DNA from: Paenibacillus_AP thailandensis
GTDB lineage: Bacteria; Bacillota; Bacilli; Paenibacillales; Paenibacillaceae
Assembly (NCBI RefSeq): GCF_042685365.1
Contig: NZ_JBHUMY010000030.1
Coordinates: 14,509-78,508, forward strand
DNA: 64,000 bases
Reading direction: 5' to 3'
Shown here one piece after another: positions 54,422-62,632 of the stretch (its first letter is position 1; each line of letters opens with the position of its first letter). The notes beneath the pieces were generated by a model, which worked only from the letters and a program-made list of their open reading frames with translations, had not been told where the DNA came from and ran no database searches. A program made the translations under genes and the position numbers.

Positions 54422-54590
54422 AAGTTTTGTGTGAGTTGCGATACAACTCGCTACAGAACAAAACTTGCTTCGTAAGCATAGGCTAAAGTTTTGTGTGAGT
54501 TGCGATACAACTCGCTACAGAACAAAACTTGCTTCGTAAGCATAGGCTAAAGTTTTGGGTAAGCGGGGCTCCTTTCGAAGCATAAGCCTA
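54422..54590 (-). repeat. Tandem 64-bp hairpin repeats in the HD-gene leader
   Basis: Two identical 64-bp units (54422-54485 and 54486-54549) and a degenerate, shortened third (54550-54590). On the minus strand each unit holds AGTTTTGT and ACAAAACT arms around GAGTTG/CAACTC, a two-tier hairpin. The last unit runs straight into TTAAGGAGGG, the ribosome binding site. Same design as the repeats at 11.6 and 42.5 kb. Confidence 0.9.
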
Positions 54591-54600
54591 TGTTCAAAAT

Positions 54601-54662
54601 TTCGACACAACCCATGTTTTTCATGTCGAAAAATGTCGTAATATAGTTTCCAAATTGTCGAA
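54601..54662. promoter_or_regulatory. Upstream cluster of Spo0A boxes at abrB
   Basis: TTCGACA (54601-54607), TGTCGAA (54624-54630), TGTCGTA (54634-54640, a 10-bp tandem with the previous) and TGTCGAA (54656-54662). These lie about 90-150 bp upstream of the abrB promoter and also upstream of the divergent HD gene. Confidence 0.75.
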
Positions 54663-54748
54663 GCTGATGTATTCTATAGTAAGTTTAATAGTTCTCTACT
54701 GTTTAGTCAGCGCGTGATAGACAGCTATACTGCAGGATTCCTCTGCGA

Positions 54749-54819
54749 TTGACTATAATGGTAAAGGCTGGTATTATAGTACTTATAAATATAAAAAAAC
54801 TATGTCGAATAGTGACGAA
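54749..54819 (+). promoter_or_regulatory. abrB promoter with downstream paired Spo0A box
   Basis: TTGACT (54749-54754), 17-bp spacer, TATTAT (54772-54777). Then TGTCGAATAGTGACGAA (54803-54819), an almost perfect paired 0A box at about +20 to +36. In B. subtilis Spo0A~P binds the same place to repress abrB. Confidence 0.9.
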
Positions 54820-54847
54820 ACATTTTTTTTGAGAGGGGAACTTTGAA

Positions 54848-55102
54848 ATGATGAAATCAACTGGTATTGTACGCAAAGTCGATGAACTGGGCCGCGTCGT
54901 AATTCCGATTGAATTGCGCCGCACACTTGGCATTGGCGAGAAAGACGCATTGGAAATTTACGTAGACGGCGAACGCATCATGCTGAAAAAATATGAACCT
55001 GCTTGCATCTTCTGCGGCAATGCAGAGAACGTTTCTTACTTTAAAGGAAAAATCGTTTGCCATATTTGTCTCTCGGAAATGCCTACTCCTGTGACAAAAT
55101 AA
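54848..55102 (+). CDS. abrB: Transition-state regulator AbrB
   Basis: Represses stationary-phase genes during growth. Residues 3-50 are nearly identical to the B. subtilis AbrB DNA-binding domain (STGIVRKVDELGRVVIP). The C-terminal part differs: it has two CxxC pairs (C53/C56 and C71/C74), a likely zinc ribbon instead of the usual AbrB oligomerisation domain. 84 residues. Two adjacent ATG codons follow AGAGGGG. Promoter and Spo0A boxes are clear. Confidence 0.96.
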   Translation: MMKSTGIVRKVDELGRVVIPIELRRTLGIGEKDALEIYVDGERIMLKKYEPACIFCGNAENVSYFKGKIVCHICLSEMPTPVTK

Positions 55103-55166
55103 AAAAAATCAGTTATAATAGAGTTATCCAATTTGTTAATTCTAACCTTTTTAATACTCCTTGATG

Positions 55167-55207
55167 CCTTCCTGCGCTAGAACCCGGCCGGGAAGGTCCT
55201 TTTTTTG
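55167..55207 (+). terminator. Rho-independent terminator of abrB
   Basis: CCTTCC/GGAAGG stem with an inner CCGG pairing, then TCCTTTTTTT. It starts 65 bp past abrB and lies upstream of the convergent rsmI end. Confidence 0.85.
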
Positions 55208-55258
55208 TCCGGAACCCCGACCGAATCCACATGCTGCGACTGACTTCCCGGCTCACTC

Positions 55259-56134
55259 TTATCGATTGACCGCATTATAAACGTCCCGTTTGGGTACCCC
55301 TCTATCGTTCGCAACTTTCTTGATCGCTTCTTTTCTGCCGTAAGTGGCTTCATAATAACTTACATGCGCTTCCAGATCAAGCTGTGCCCACCAAGCGTCT
55401 TCCGCTCCTTCGCCGCTGCCCGGTTTCCGCCCTTCCACAACCAAACAATACTCGCCAAGCGGCGGATGCTCTTCGAGCCTTGCAAGACATTCCGAAATCA
55501 TCCCTCTCGCCACTTCCTCATGACGCTTGGTCAACTCCCGAACCATGGCTATGCGCCGGTCTCCCCACGCCTCCAGCATCGCCGACAACGTTCGACCTAA
55601 TCGATGCGGCGATTCGTAGAGAATGATCGTTTCTTCCAATTTGCCGCAATGGTCCAGCCATTCGCCCAGCGGTTTTTTGTCCCGGGGCGGAAATCCGACG
55701 AACGCGAACCGCTCCGTGGAAAGACCCGAAACGATTAGCGCCGACAATGCCGCATTGGCGCCCGGAACGGGAACGACCGGTATCGCTTCGGCGGCCGCAA
55801 GGGCTACGAGATCCGCCCCCGGATCCGAGATGGCGGGAAGACCCGCGTCGCTGACGAGCGCAATCGACTTTCCTTCCTGCAGCAAACGGATCAATTCCGG
55901 CCCGCTGGCCTGTTTATTATGCTCATGATAGCTAACCAATCGCGTCTGGATGTCGTAATGGGTAAGCAGCTTCCTCGTTTGTCTCGTATCTTCCGCCGCA
56001 ATCAAGTCCGCTTCCTTCAACGTCCGCACCGCGCGAAACGTCATATCCTCCAAGTTTCCGATCGGCGTCCCGACCAAATAAAGCGTTCCAACTTCATGTT
56101 GCCCGCCGAAGCTTTTTTGTACATGTATGCTCAT
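55259..56134 (-). CDS. rsmI: 16S rRNA (cytidine-2'-O)-methyltransferase RsmI
   Basis: Methylates C1402 of 16S rRNA. 291 residues of the tetrapyrrole-methylase fold: LYLVGTPIGNLEDMTFRA near the start, AEDTRQTRKLL, VSDAGLPAISDPG and VPGANAALSAL. Convergent with abrB. In B. subtilis the small gene yazA lies just upstream of this gene; here only about 120 bp separate it from the methyltransferase gene. Confidence 0.96.
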   Translation of the reverse strand: MSIHVQKSFGGQHEVGTLYLVGTPIGNLEDMTFRAVRTLKEADLIAAEDTRQTRKLLTHYDIQTRLVSYHEHNKQASGPELIRLLQEGKSIALVSDAGLPAISDPGADLVALAAAEAIPVVPVPGANAALSALIVSGLSTERFAFVGFPPRDKKPLGEWLDHCGKLEETIILYESPHRLGRTLSAMLEAWGDRRIAMVRELTKRHEEVARGMISECLARLEEHPPLGEYCLVVEGRKPGSGEGAEDAWWAQLDLEAHVSYYEATYGRKEAIKKVANDRGVPKRDVYNAVNR

Positions 56135-56256
56135 CCGCTATAAAGCTCCTCCCGCCCTTTAAACGATTATAAGAGAGTATAAATCTCACATCATATATTG
56201 GGCTAATATGTCTCGCCGAAACGGTTCATTCGTATGTCTTGGACGACGAAGTCGTT

Positions 56257-56955
56257 TCAACTTTGATAAACCGCAATCGGCGGCAACACGCGAAGCTCGG
56301 GTTTTCCGTCCCGGATCGCTTCGATTAGCACCATATTCGCTTCCTTGTCCATTTTCGGATGGATGAATTGTACCCGCTTCGGCTCCAGACGCCATTTTCT
56401 CATCGTCTCCGAAATTTCGACGAAACGCGACGGACGATGCACCATGCTCACTTTGCCGCCCGTCCGAACCGCCCTTGAACACGCTTCGATAACGTCTTCC
56501 AGCGTGCAATGAATTTCGTGCCTTGCGATCGAGTAATGCTCATTGACGTTCGGATCGCCCGAGCTTGTCGCCATATAAGGCGGATTAACCGTCACCGCGT
56601 CATAATATCCGTTCAGCCGTTTACCGTAATCCTTCAAATCCTCTTCAATAATGCGGATCCGATGTTCCAGGCCGTTCATGCGCACGCTGCGCCTTGCCAT
56701 ATCCGCCAGCCGCGGCTGGATTTCGACCGCATCGATTTGCGCTTCCGTTCGAGTGGTCAAAAGCAAAGGAATAACGCCGTTCCCCGAGCACAAATCGAGA
56801 ATGCGGCCTCGCTTCGGCACCGTCGCAAACTTTGACAGCAAGACCGCATCCAACGAGAAGCTGAACACTTCCCTGCTTTGGATAATGCGAAGACCGGTAT
56901 CGGTCATCAAATCATCCACCCGTTCGCCTTGTTCCAAATTGATCAGTTGTTCCAC
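56257..56955 (-). CDS. tRNA1(Val) adenine-N6-methyltransferase-like protein (YabB)
   Basis: 232-residue SAM-dependent methyltransferase. SAM motif LDLCSGNGVIPLLL near residue 54 and the catalytic NPPY near 125 indicate N6-adenine or N5-glutamine transfer; the length and neighbourhood (yabA on one side, rsmI on the other) match YabB/TrmN6. The start is GTG 56955 with GAGGAG about 8 nt upstream. RNA target inferred from homologues. Confidence 0.9.
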   Translation of the reverse strand: MEQLINLEQGERVDDLMTDTGLRIIQSREVFSFSLDAVLLSKFATVPKRGRILDLCSGNGVIPLLLTTRTEAQIDAVEIQPRLADMARRSVRMNGLEHRIRIIEEDLKDYGKRLNGYYDAVTVNPPYMATSSGDPNVNEHYSIARHEIHCTLEDVIEACSRAVRTGGKVSMVHRPSRFVEISETMRKWRLEPKRVQFIHPKMDKEANMVLIEAIRDGKPELRVLPPIAVYQS

Positions 56956-57008
56956 CCTGGCTGCTCCTCTTTCTCACAATATCCGTATTTACCGATTTAC
57001 ATACAAAT

Positions 57009-57036
57009 ATACCGTCCTTGTCGACAAGGACGGTAT
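57009..57036. terminator. Perfect 28-bp palindrome between yabA and the methyltransferase gene
   Basis: ATACCGTCCTTG pairs with CAAGGACGGTAT around TCGA; flanked by A/T-rich sequence. Nine bases beyond the yabA stop, so a terminator is likely. Confidence 0.75.
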
Positions 57037-57044
57037 CCAAAAGC

Positions 57045-57458
57045 TTACTTGCTCAAGAAGGATAAACAGAACAAGCAGTCGCCTTCCGTACGCAAATGAC
57101 CGTAATAAACGTTGCAAATATGAAACCCTTCGTTGTAAAGACGCGCCAGATTGTCGTAACCTTCACCGACCGTATTGGCATCCGGTTCCTCGGTCTCCGA
57201 AGCCTGTTGCGGCGTCTCCTCTTTCGATTCCTCCGGTCCCGGAAGCTTGTCCGGCTCCGGTACGGCCGCGGCGTGAATGCGATCGGACTCCGTTTCTTTC
57301 TTCAAAATTTTGCGAAGCTGGCTGTTCTCCAGCGTCAGAAGCTTATTCTGCTCCAGAAGTTCCTTCATTAACTGCTTGAGTACTCCCAATTCCGAATAAA
57401 TATGACCCATTCGGCTATCCAGCTCGTCAATTTGTATAAATATATCTTTGTTCTCCAA
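57045..57458 (-). CDS. yabA: Replication initiation control protein YabA
   Basis: Binds DnaA and DnaN to restrain replication initiation. 137 residues: N-terminal leucine-zipper-like coiled coil (about 8-55), a Pro/Glu-rich linker (about 65-95) and a C-terminal zinc domain with H113, C115, C128 and C131. TTG 57458 is the only start matching the family's N-terminus; GGGTGGG lies upstream. Confidence 0.95.
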   Translation of the reverse strand: MENKDIFIQIDELDSRMGHIYSELGVLKQLMKELLEQNKLLTLENSQLRKILKKETESDRIHAAAVPEPDKLPGPEESKEETPQQASETEEPDANTVGEGYDNLARLYNEGFHICNVYYGHLRTEGDCLFCLSFLSK

Positions 57459-57526
57459 GTTCCCACCCCAGAGCTTTCGAACATAATGACTTGCCGTCCG
57501 GAAAACTATCGCCGCCGCAAGCCGCG

Positions 57527-58330
57527 TTATTTGACAACCACGTCGTCAAGCGGCATTTCCTTCGGCTTGCCCTGCATATCAAACAAATGGACAAACACGG
57601 TTTTACCCGACGGATTGATACCCGTTACTTTGCCTTCGCCTAAGGAGGTGATGACGATTTTGCCGACAGCCGGCATCTCCTCGCGAACGCTCTCGTAATT
57701 GTCATGCTCGAACTTCAAGCAGCACATGAGCCGCCCGCATAGCCCCGAAATCTTGGTCGGATTAAGCGATAGGCTCTGGTCCTTCGCCATCTTGATGGAC
57801 ACAGGCTCGAAATCGCCGAGCCATGACGAGCAGCAGAGGACTCGTCCGCACGGTCCGATGCCGCCAAGCATCTTCGCCTCGTCGCGTACGCCGATTTGGC
57901 GAAGCTCGATTCGCGTTCGGAACACGCTGGCCAAATCCTTCACAAGCTCCCGGAAATCGACCCGGCCTTCCGCCGTGAAATAAAAAATGATTTTATTGCG
58001 GTCAAACGTAAATTCGACGTCTACCAGCTTCATTTGAAGCTGGTGGTCTTTTATTTTGTCCAGGCATATGCCAAAAGCGTTTTTGGCTGCTGCCCGATTT
58101 TCTTCCACCATCATCGCGTCCGCTTCATTGGCTACGCGAATTACTTTTTTTAACGGGAGAACGACATCCGATTCATCGACTTGCTTCTGACCAACCACGA
58201 CTTTTCCATACTCGATGCCCCGGGCCGTCTCGACAATGACATGCTGATCCTTGTCTATCTGGTGCAGGTCCGGGTCAAAATAATAGATTTTACCCGCCTT
58301 CTTAAAGCGGACGCCCACGACATTATACAA
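57527..58330 (-). CDS. ricT: RicT (YaaT), Fe-S subunit of the Ric/Y-complex
   Basis: Partner of RicA and RicF in mRNA processing by RNase Y and in phosphorelay/competence/sporulation control. 267 residues with six cysteines in two groups: C161, C166, C167 (GPCGRVLCCSSWLG) and C198, C203, C204 (GLCGRLMCCLKFE), the iron-sulfur ligands. TTG 58330 is chosen: AGGAGG lies 9 nt upstream, 4 nt after the holB stop. The frame upstream of that belongs to the holB overlap. Confidence 0.95.
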   Translation of the reverse strand: MYNVVGVRFKKAGKIYYFDPDLHQIDKDQHVIVETARGIEYGKVVVGQKQVDESDVVLPLKKVIRVANEADAMMVEENRAAAKNAFGICLDKIKDHQLQMKLVDVEFTFDRNKIIFYFTAEGRVDFRELVKDLASVFRTRIELRQIGVRDEAKMLGGIGPCGRVLCCSSWLGDFEPVSIKMAKDQSLSLNPTKISGLCGRLMCCLKFEHDNYESVREEMPAVGKIVITSLGEGKVTGINPSGKTVFVHLFDMQGKPKEMPLDDVVVK

Positions 58331-58334
58331 GGAA

Positions 58335-59315
58335 TTAGCCCTCCTGTAGGTTAACCAAAAGTTGCTCGAAAGCAAGCTGGCTCGGCACATTGGCCCTTAT
58401 TCGTTTGCCGGCCTCGAACGTATGCTCGATGCAGGCAATCCAACCTTCGCTTGAGCGGTCAAAAGCGTGTTTGCTTATCCAATCCAACTGATCTATATAA
58501 ACGATTTTGTCTTGCCTTCCGGCTTGAAATTGAATCATGTCCTTATAAAACAAAGCGAGCAGTGAAAGAAGAAGCTGGGGGTTGTCTCCCAGTCCGTTCT
58601 TAAACAGCCGCTGCTGCGCGGTGATCATTGCAGCCGTGAAACGGGTGATACTCTCCTTGCCTAATTGTATCACTTCGTTTCTGATTTCTGCAAACTGATT
58701 CTGTTGGAGAATTTCTCTAGCTCCATCCAGCCCCGAGGACAAATAAACCGCTGCCCTCGCAAGCAGCGGCGGCGCGCCTTCCGCCGTCAAGATGTCCAGC
58801 ATGGCTTCCGGAGCAACGGGAAGAAAAGGCACCGATTGCGTTCTGGATCGGATGGTGGGCAGTACCGCCAGCCTGTTATCGGTGATCAATATGGCCGTAA
58901 CCGGCGACAGCGGCTCTTCGAGAAATTTCAGCAAGCTGTTGGCCGCTTGAACCGTCATCGTCTCCGCCTGCTCGACGATGTATACTTTCCTTCCCGTACC
59001 GGTTCCCCGATAAGCGAACTCTTGCTGAAGCTGACGAATTTGTTCGATTTTGATCGACTGCCCGGCCGGCGCCAATTGAATAAGATCAGGCTGGTTGCCG
59101 TGCTCGAACTTCCGGCATTCCAAGCATTCGCCGCACGCGTCGTCGCCTCCGGCGGAACAGAAGAGCGCTTTGGCGAAGGCAAGCGCCATAGCCTTTTTGC
59201 CCGTGCCGGGGGGACCGTGGAACAAATAGGCGTGCGACACTTTACCGCTCCGCAAGGCGTGCCGCAGCATTTGTTCCGCTTTCCGCTGGCCGGCCAGCTG
59301 CTCCATCCTTAACAT
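58335..59315 (-). CDS. holB: DNA polymerase III subunit delta'
   Basis: Clamp-loader subunit. AAA+ domain with Walker A-like GPPGTGKK at residues 34-41 and four zinc cysteines C53, C61, C64, C67. LEEP and TIRSRTQ segments are typical of delta'. 326 residues. ATG 59315 follows AAGGAAGG. Next gene ricT begins 4 bp after its stop. Confidence 0.95.
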   Translation of the reverse strand: MLRMEQLAGQRKAEQMLRHALRSGKVSHAYLFHGPPGTGKKAMALAFAKALFCSAGGDDACGECLECRKFEHGNQPDLIQLAPAGQSIKIEQIRQLQQEFAYRGTGTGRKVYIVEQAETMTVQAANSLLKFLEEPLSPVTAILITDNRLAVLPTIRSRTQSVPFLPVAPEAMLDILTAEGAPPLLARAAVYLSSGLDGAREILQQNQFAEIRNEVIQLGKESITRFTAAMITAQQRLFKNGLGDNPQLLLSLLALFYKDMIQFQAGRQDKIVYIDQLDWISKHAFDRSSEGWIACIEHTFEAGKRIRANVPSQLAFEQLLVNLQEG

Positions 59316-59331
59316 TCGAAATATTCCTTCC

Positions 59332-59775
59332 TTAGTACAAAAAATTTATAAGCAAACCGCGAATTTCGCCTATTTTACTGAGCAGCTCGATGCGCCCTTC
59401 CTCGCTGTTCAACAGCTCCTCGGCCATCGAAACCAACGCTTCGTCGACCTCGTCCAGCAGCTTATATCGTTTGATGCGCCCTCTGCGGTCGAACCCCCGT
59501 ACATCTTTAATCCCGATTCCTTGACGAACCGTATCCTCCAGAAACCGCTTGACCATATTCCGGTACAATCTCAGCTCCCGGACCGTCATATGGCGGGCCA
59601 GCCGTTCGCCCTGAGCATGGATATCCTGCAGCTTCTGCTGCAGCTCCTCTTGCGACCGCTTGGCGTCCTGGTGGACCAGCGCCTCCGAGAAGCTGAACGG
59701 CTGGACGCTTCTTGCGCCGGAATCGCCGGTTGCCCGGCTTTGCCCCAACGGGCGAATGGACGGATCAATTTTCAT
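59332..59775 (-). CDS. yaaR: YaaR family protein (DUF327)
   Basis: 147-residue, mostly helical cytoplasmic protein found between darA and holB in spore-forming Firmicutes. No catalytic motif is visible. Conserved parts include LRLYRNMVKRFLEDTV and RRGRIKRYKLLDEVDEALV. Function unknown; cotranscription with the replication/phosphorelay genes around it is likely since gaps are only about 20 bp. Confidence 0.9.
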   Translation of the reverse strand: MKIDPSIRPLGQSRATGDSGARSVQPFSFSEALVHQDAKRSQEELQQKLQDIHAQGERLARHMTVRELRLYRNMVKRFLEDTVRQGIGIKDVRGFDRRGRIKRYKLLDEVDEALVSMAEELLNSEEGRIELLSKIGEIRGLLINFLY

Positions 59776-59798
59776 TCGCTGTCACAACCTATCGTCGT

Positions 59799-60128
59799 TC
59801 AAAAATGTTCGAATCGTTCAACCGGCAGAACAAACACGGCCGCGCCGCCGACTTGTACCTCTACCGGGAACGGAATGTAGGAATCCGTGGAGCCCCCGAT
59901 CGGCGATACCGGCGTAACAAGCTGATCGCGCACTTTGCAGCTATTGCGTATGACTTGCAATACTTCATGTACGCGCTCGTCCTCGATACCGATCATGAAG
60001 GTTGTGTTGCCCGCTCGCAGGAATCCTCCCGTGCTCGCCAATTTCGTCGCGCGAAACCCTTCTTGAACAAGGGCATTCGACAAGCGGTTGCTGTCCTTAT
60101 CTTGAATAACCGCAATGACTAATTTCAT
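59799..60128 (-). CDS. darA: Cyclic-di-AMP receptor DarA (PII-like)
   Basis: Trimeric PII-like protein that binds c-di-AMP. 109 residues beginning MKLVIAVIQDKD, with the nucleotide-contacting regions TGGFLRAGNTTFMIG and the flexible loop around residues 75-90. ATG 60128 has GGGAGG at 7 nt; the ATG at 60134 is too close. It overlaps nothing but lies 2 bp after tmk. The window thus contains both a c-di-AMP receptor protein and a c-di-AMP riboswitch. Confidence 0.95.
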   Translation of the reverse strand: MKLVIAVIQDKDSNRLSNALVQEGFRATKLASTGGFLRAGNTTFMIGIEDERVHEVLQVIRNSCKVRDQLVTPVSPIGGSTDSYIPFPVEVQVGGAAVFVLPVERFEHF

Positions 60129-60130
60129 CC

Positions 60131-60844
60131 TCATTCCTCCCGACTACTTTTAGTTTGGGTACCATTCGATCCATTCTGTACTTTTTTGACATGAAGCGGC
60201 CCGATTCCTGCACAACGCCCGGAAATGACGCCGGCCGCTTCGTTCAGCACCTCGTCGAAAGGCCGATCGGCGTCGATTTTTACAATCCGGTCCGGATACT
60301 GCTTCACCAGCTGCAAATAACCGTCGCGGACCCGTTCGTGAAACGAAAGCTTCTCCAGATCCAAGCGGTTGATTTCGCGGTTTTCCTGCAGCGACGCTTC
60401 GCGAACCCGCATTAATCCGACTTCCGGCGCGATGTCCATATAAAGCGTAAGAGAAGGCATCAATCCCCCGATGGCAAAACGGTTAATCGCCCATACTTCG
60501 TCCATGCCGAGTCCTCGCGCATAGCCTTGGTAAGCAAGGCTGCTGTCGACAAACCGGTCGCAAATGACGACATACCCTTCGTCGAGAGCCGGCTGGACTT
60601 TTTCCGTCAAATGCTGTCTTCTCGCAGCCGCGTACAGAAGCGCTTCGGTTTTGCCGTCCATCGCTTGGTTGCGGCTGTCCAAAATGACCGAACGGATTTG
60701 CTCCGCGATAGGAATCCCTCCCGGCTCGCGGGTCGTAAGCACCGGGATGCCTTTCTGTCGTATCATATGCGATAGCCTATCGATCAGTGTCGTCTTGCCG
60801 GCGCCTTCGCCGCCTTCTACCGTGATGAATATACCTTTATTCAA
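60131..60844 (-). CDS. tmk: Thymidylate kinase
   Basis: dTMP to dTDP with ATP. P-loop VEGGEGAGKTT (residues 9-19), DR motif ICDRFVDSS, LID region near AAARRQHL. 237 residues from TTG 60844, which has AGGAG 9 nt upstream; the 25-residue in-frame extension is unrelated to Tmk. C-terminal 30 residues are longer and more basic than usual. Confidence 0.95.
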   Translation of the reverse strand: MNKGIFITVEGGEGAGKTTLIDRLSHMIRQKGIPVLTTREPGGIPIAEQIRSVILDSRNQAMDGKTEALLYAAARRQHLTEKVQPALDEGYVVICDRFVDSSLAYQGYARGLGMDEVWAINRFAIGGLMPSLTLYMDIAPEVGLMRVREASLQENREINRLDLEKLSFHERVRDGYLQLVKQYPDRIVKIDADRPFDEVLNEAAGVISGRCAGIGPLHVKKVQNGSNGTQTKSSREE

Positions 60845-60972
60845 GCTGGCATGCTCCTGACTTCTCGCTGCGCAACGAATACAGTTCGTTCTTCTCGTAT
60901 GACTTCCGTTGCGCCTCATTGCTTTTTCCCTTTATTGTAACATACGCTTGTACATCTTCACATGACGGATTG

Positions 60973-62517
60973 TTAAACGTAGCACCGAACCGTTGTCATC
61001 CGCGGATCGGACGCGCCTTGGAACTTCGCGCCTTGCTCCGCCAGCCGGACGATATATTTCGTCATCGCTTCCGTTAACTGCTCTCCGGCATAAACAAGCG
61101 GAATGCCCGGCGGATACGGCACGAGCATTTCGGCTGCAATCCTGCCCGCCGCCGCTTCGACAGGGACGGCTTCGCTTGCCCGCGAATGACTTCTGGCGAA
61201 AGAAACGGGCTGAGATACCGGCTCGGATCCCATTTGGACCGCATCGCCGCTCGATCGGCCTTCACTCGTCTGGCATCCCATTGCCGTTGGATTCGCCCGT
61301 ACGGATTGATAGATTTCGGACTCCGCGTCCGACTTGATCAAGACATCGATCTCGCGGCAAGCCGCAAGAAGGAACTCGACGTCTCTTTCGCCCGTTTGCA
61401 GTCCAAACAGCAGCAAAACATGTCGAGGATCGGCCATTTCCGCCCAACAGCCTCGAATTTCAAGCTCTTGCTGGAGCCGGTATCCGCTCCATGCGCCCGA
61501 TCGGTCCGTCAAAAGCACACGCAGCGGATCGGCATAATGGGAAGCGTCGCCGCTTAACGTATCCACCGTTGCAAGACTGCTGCAACAATTGCCCAATTCG
61601 CTGCGGAATCGTTTGCTGCTTTGAATGGATGCATGGAATAAAGCTTCGCCTTTTTCTTCCACTATTGCGCGGGAAATATCAAGTGAAGCCATAATCGGAA
61701 ACGACGGGCTGGAGCTCTGGATCATCGCCAGCGCCTCGGTCAGTCTGCCGCGGTCGATCCGATCGCCTTGCATATGCAGCCATGCTCCCATCGTTAAAGC
61801 GTGCAGCGTCTTATGCGCCGATTGAACGACGCCGTCCGCTCCGGCACGCAGCGAAGAACGCGGTAGCTCGGGATGGAAGCCGTAATGCGCACCATGCGCT
61901 TCGTCGACCAGCAGCGGAATGCCAAAGCGGTGAACGGCCTCGGCATAATCGTCCAGGACGACCCCCATTCCGTAATAGTTCGGATTCGAAAGCAAAACCG
62001 CCTTCGTCTGCGGATACCGCATCAAGGCTTCTTCGATTCGCCGAACGGTTGGAATTGTAGGAATTCCGGTCGTTTCGTCAATTTCCGGCATGACAAATAC
62101 AGCCGAAGCTCCCACAAGCTTCAGACCGTTCAACACCGACTTATGTACGTTGCGCTGCACGATCACCGTATCCCCCGGATCGCAAACGGCCAGCAGCATC
62201 GCGATATTGCCTGCCGTGCTTCCTCCGACGAGAAAATAGGTATGATCCGCTCCGTACAGCCGTGCCGCAAGCTGCTCCGCTTCTTTAATTGCGGATTCGG
62301 GATGATGCAGGTCGTCGGTTGCCGACAGCTCGGTTGCGTCAAGCCTCATCAGCGGCATAAACCATTGCCGGGCTAAAGCTTCAATACGTCCTTGCTGCTC
62401 GGCGCCAGTTTGAAATGCCCCCCCGTAACGATGGCCGGGAACGTGAAAGCTCGCGGGATCGCTTTGAGCGTGGGCAATTAATTGCTCGAATAAAGGTGCT
62501 TTTACGATTTGCGTCAT
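60973..62517 (-). CDS. yaaO: Orn/Lys/Arg decarboxylase family protein (YaaO-like)
   Basis: PLP-dependent enzyme, likely a lysine, arginine or ornithine decarboxylase. The PLP lysine is K236 in SAHKTLHAL; FLVGGSTAGN (95-104) and VDEAHGAHYGFH (about 204) are fold-type I motifs. 514 residues with the small C-terminal decarboxylase domain. B. subtilis YaaO occupies the same place before tmk. Substrate is not certain. Confidence 0.9.
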   Translation of the reverse strand: MTQIVKAPLFEQLIAHAQSDPASFHVPGHRYGGAFQTGAEQQGRIEALARQWFMPLMRLDATELSATDDLHHPESAIKEAEQLAARLYGADHTYFLVGGSTAGNIAMLLAVCDPGDTVIVQRNVHKSVLNGLKLVGASAVFVMPEIDETTGIPTIPTVRRIEEALMRYPQTKAVLLSNPNYYGMGVVLDDYAEAVHRFGIPLLVDEAHGAHYGFHPELPRSSLRAGADGVVQSAHKTLHALTMGAWLHMQGDRIDRGRLTEALAMIQSSSPSFPIMASLDISRAIVEEKGEALFHASIQSSKRFRSELGNCCSSLATVDTLSGDASHYADPLRVLLTDRSGAWSGYRLQQELEIRGCWAEMADPRHVLLLFGLQTGERDVEFLLAACREIDVLIKSDAESEIYQSVRANPTAMGCQTSEGRSSGDAVQMGSEPVSQPVSFARSHSRASEAVPVEAAAGRIAAEMLVPYPPGIPLVYAGEQLTEAMTKYIVRLAEQGAKFQGASDPRMTTVRCYV

Positions 62518-62590
62518 AAAGCCGATTAATCCTTTCCAAGACGCGGTGTGTCTCTATTGTAACAACCGGCGACGTCCTCGTCTGCCCGAT

Positions 62591-62632
62591 AAAAACAAAA
62601 AAAAGAACGGCTCTCCAAAGACAGAAGCCGTT
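62591..62632 (-). terminator. Rho-independent terminator of gin
   Basis: AACGGCT/AGCCGTT stem (62606-62612, 62626-62632) followed by eight T on the minus strand; it begins at the gin stop codon. Confidence 0.85.

Noticed and set aside
54422..54590. CRISPR-like array
   Set aside because: Two adjacent identical units plus one degenerate unit with no spacers between them and no cas genes; better explained as leader repeats.
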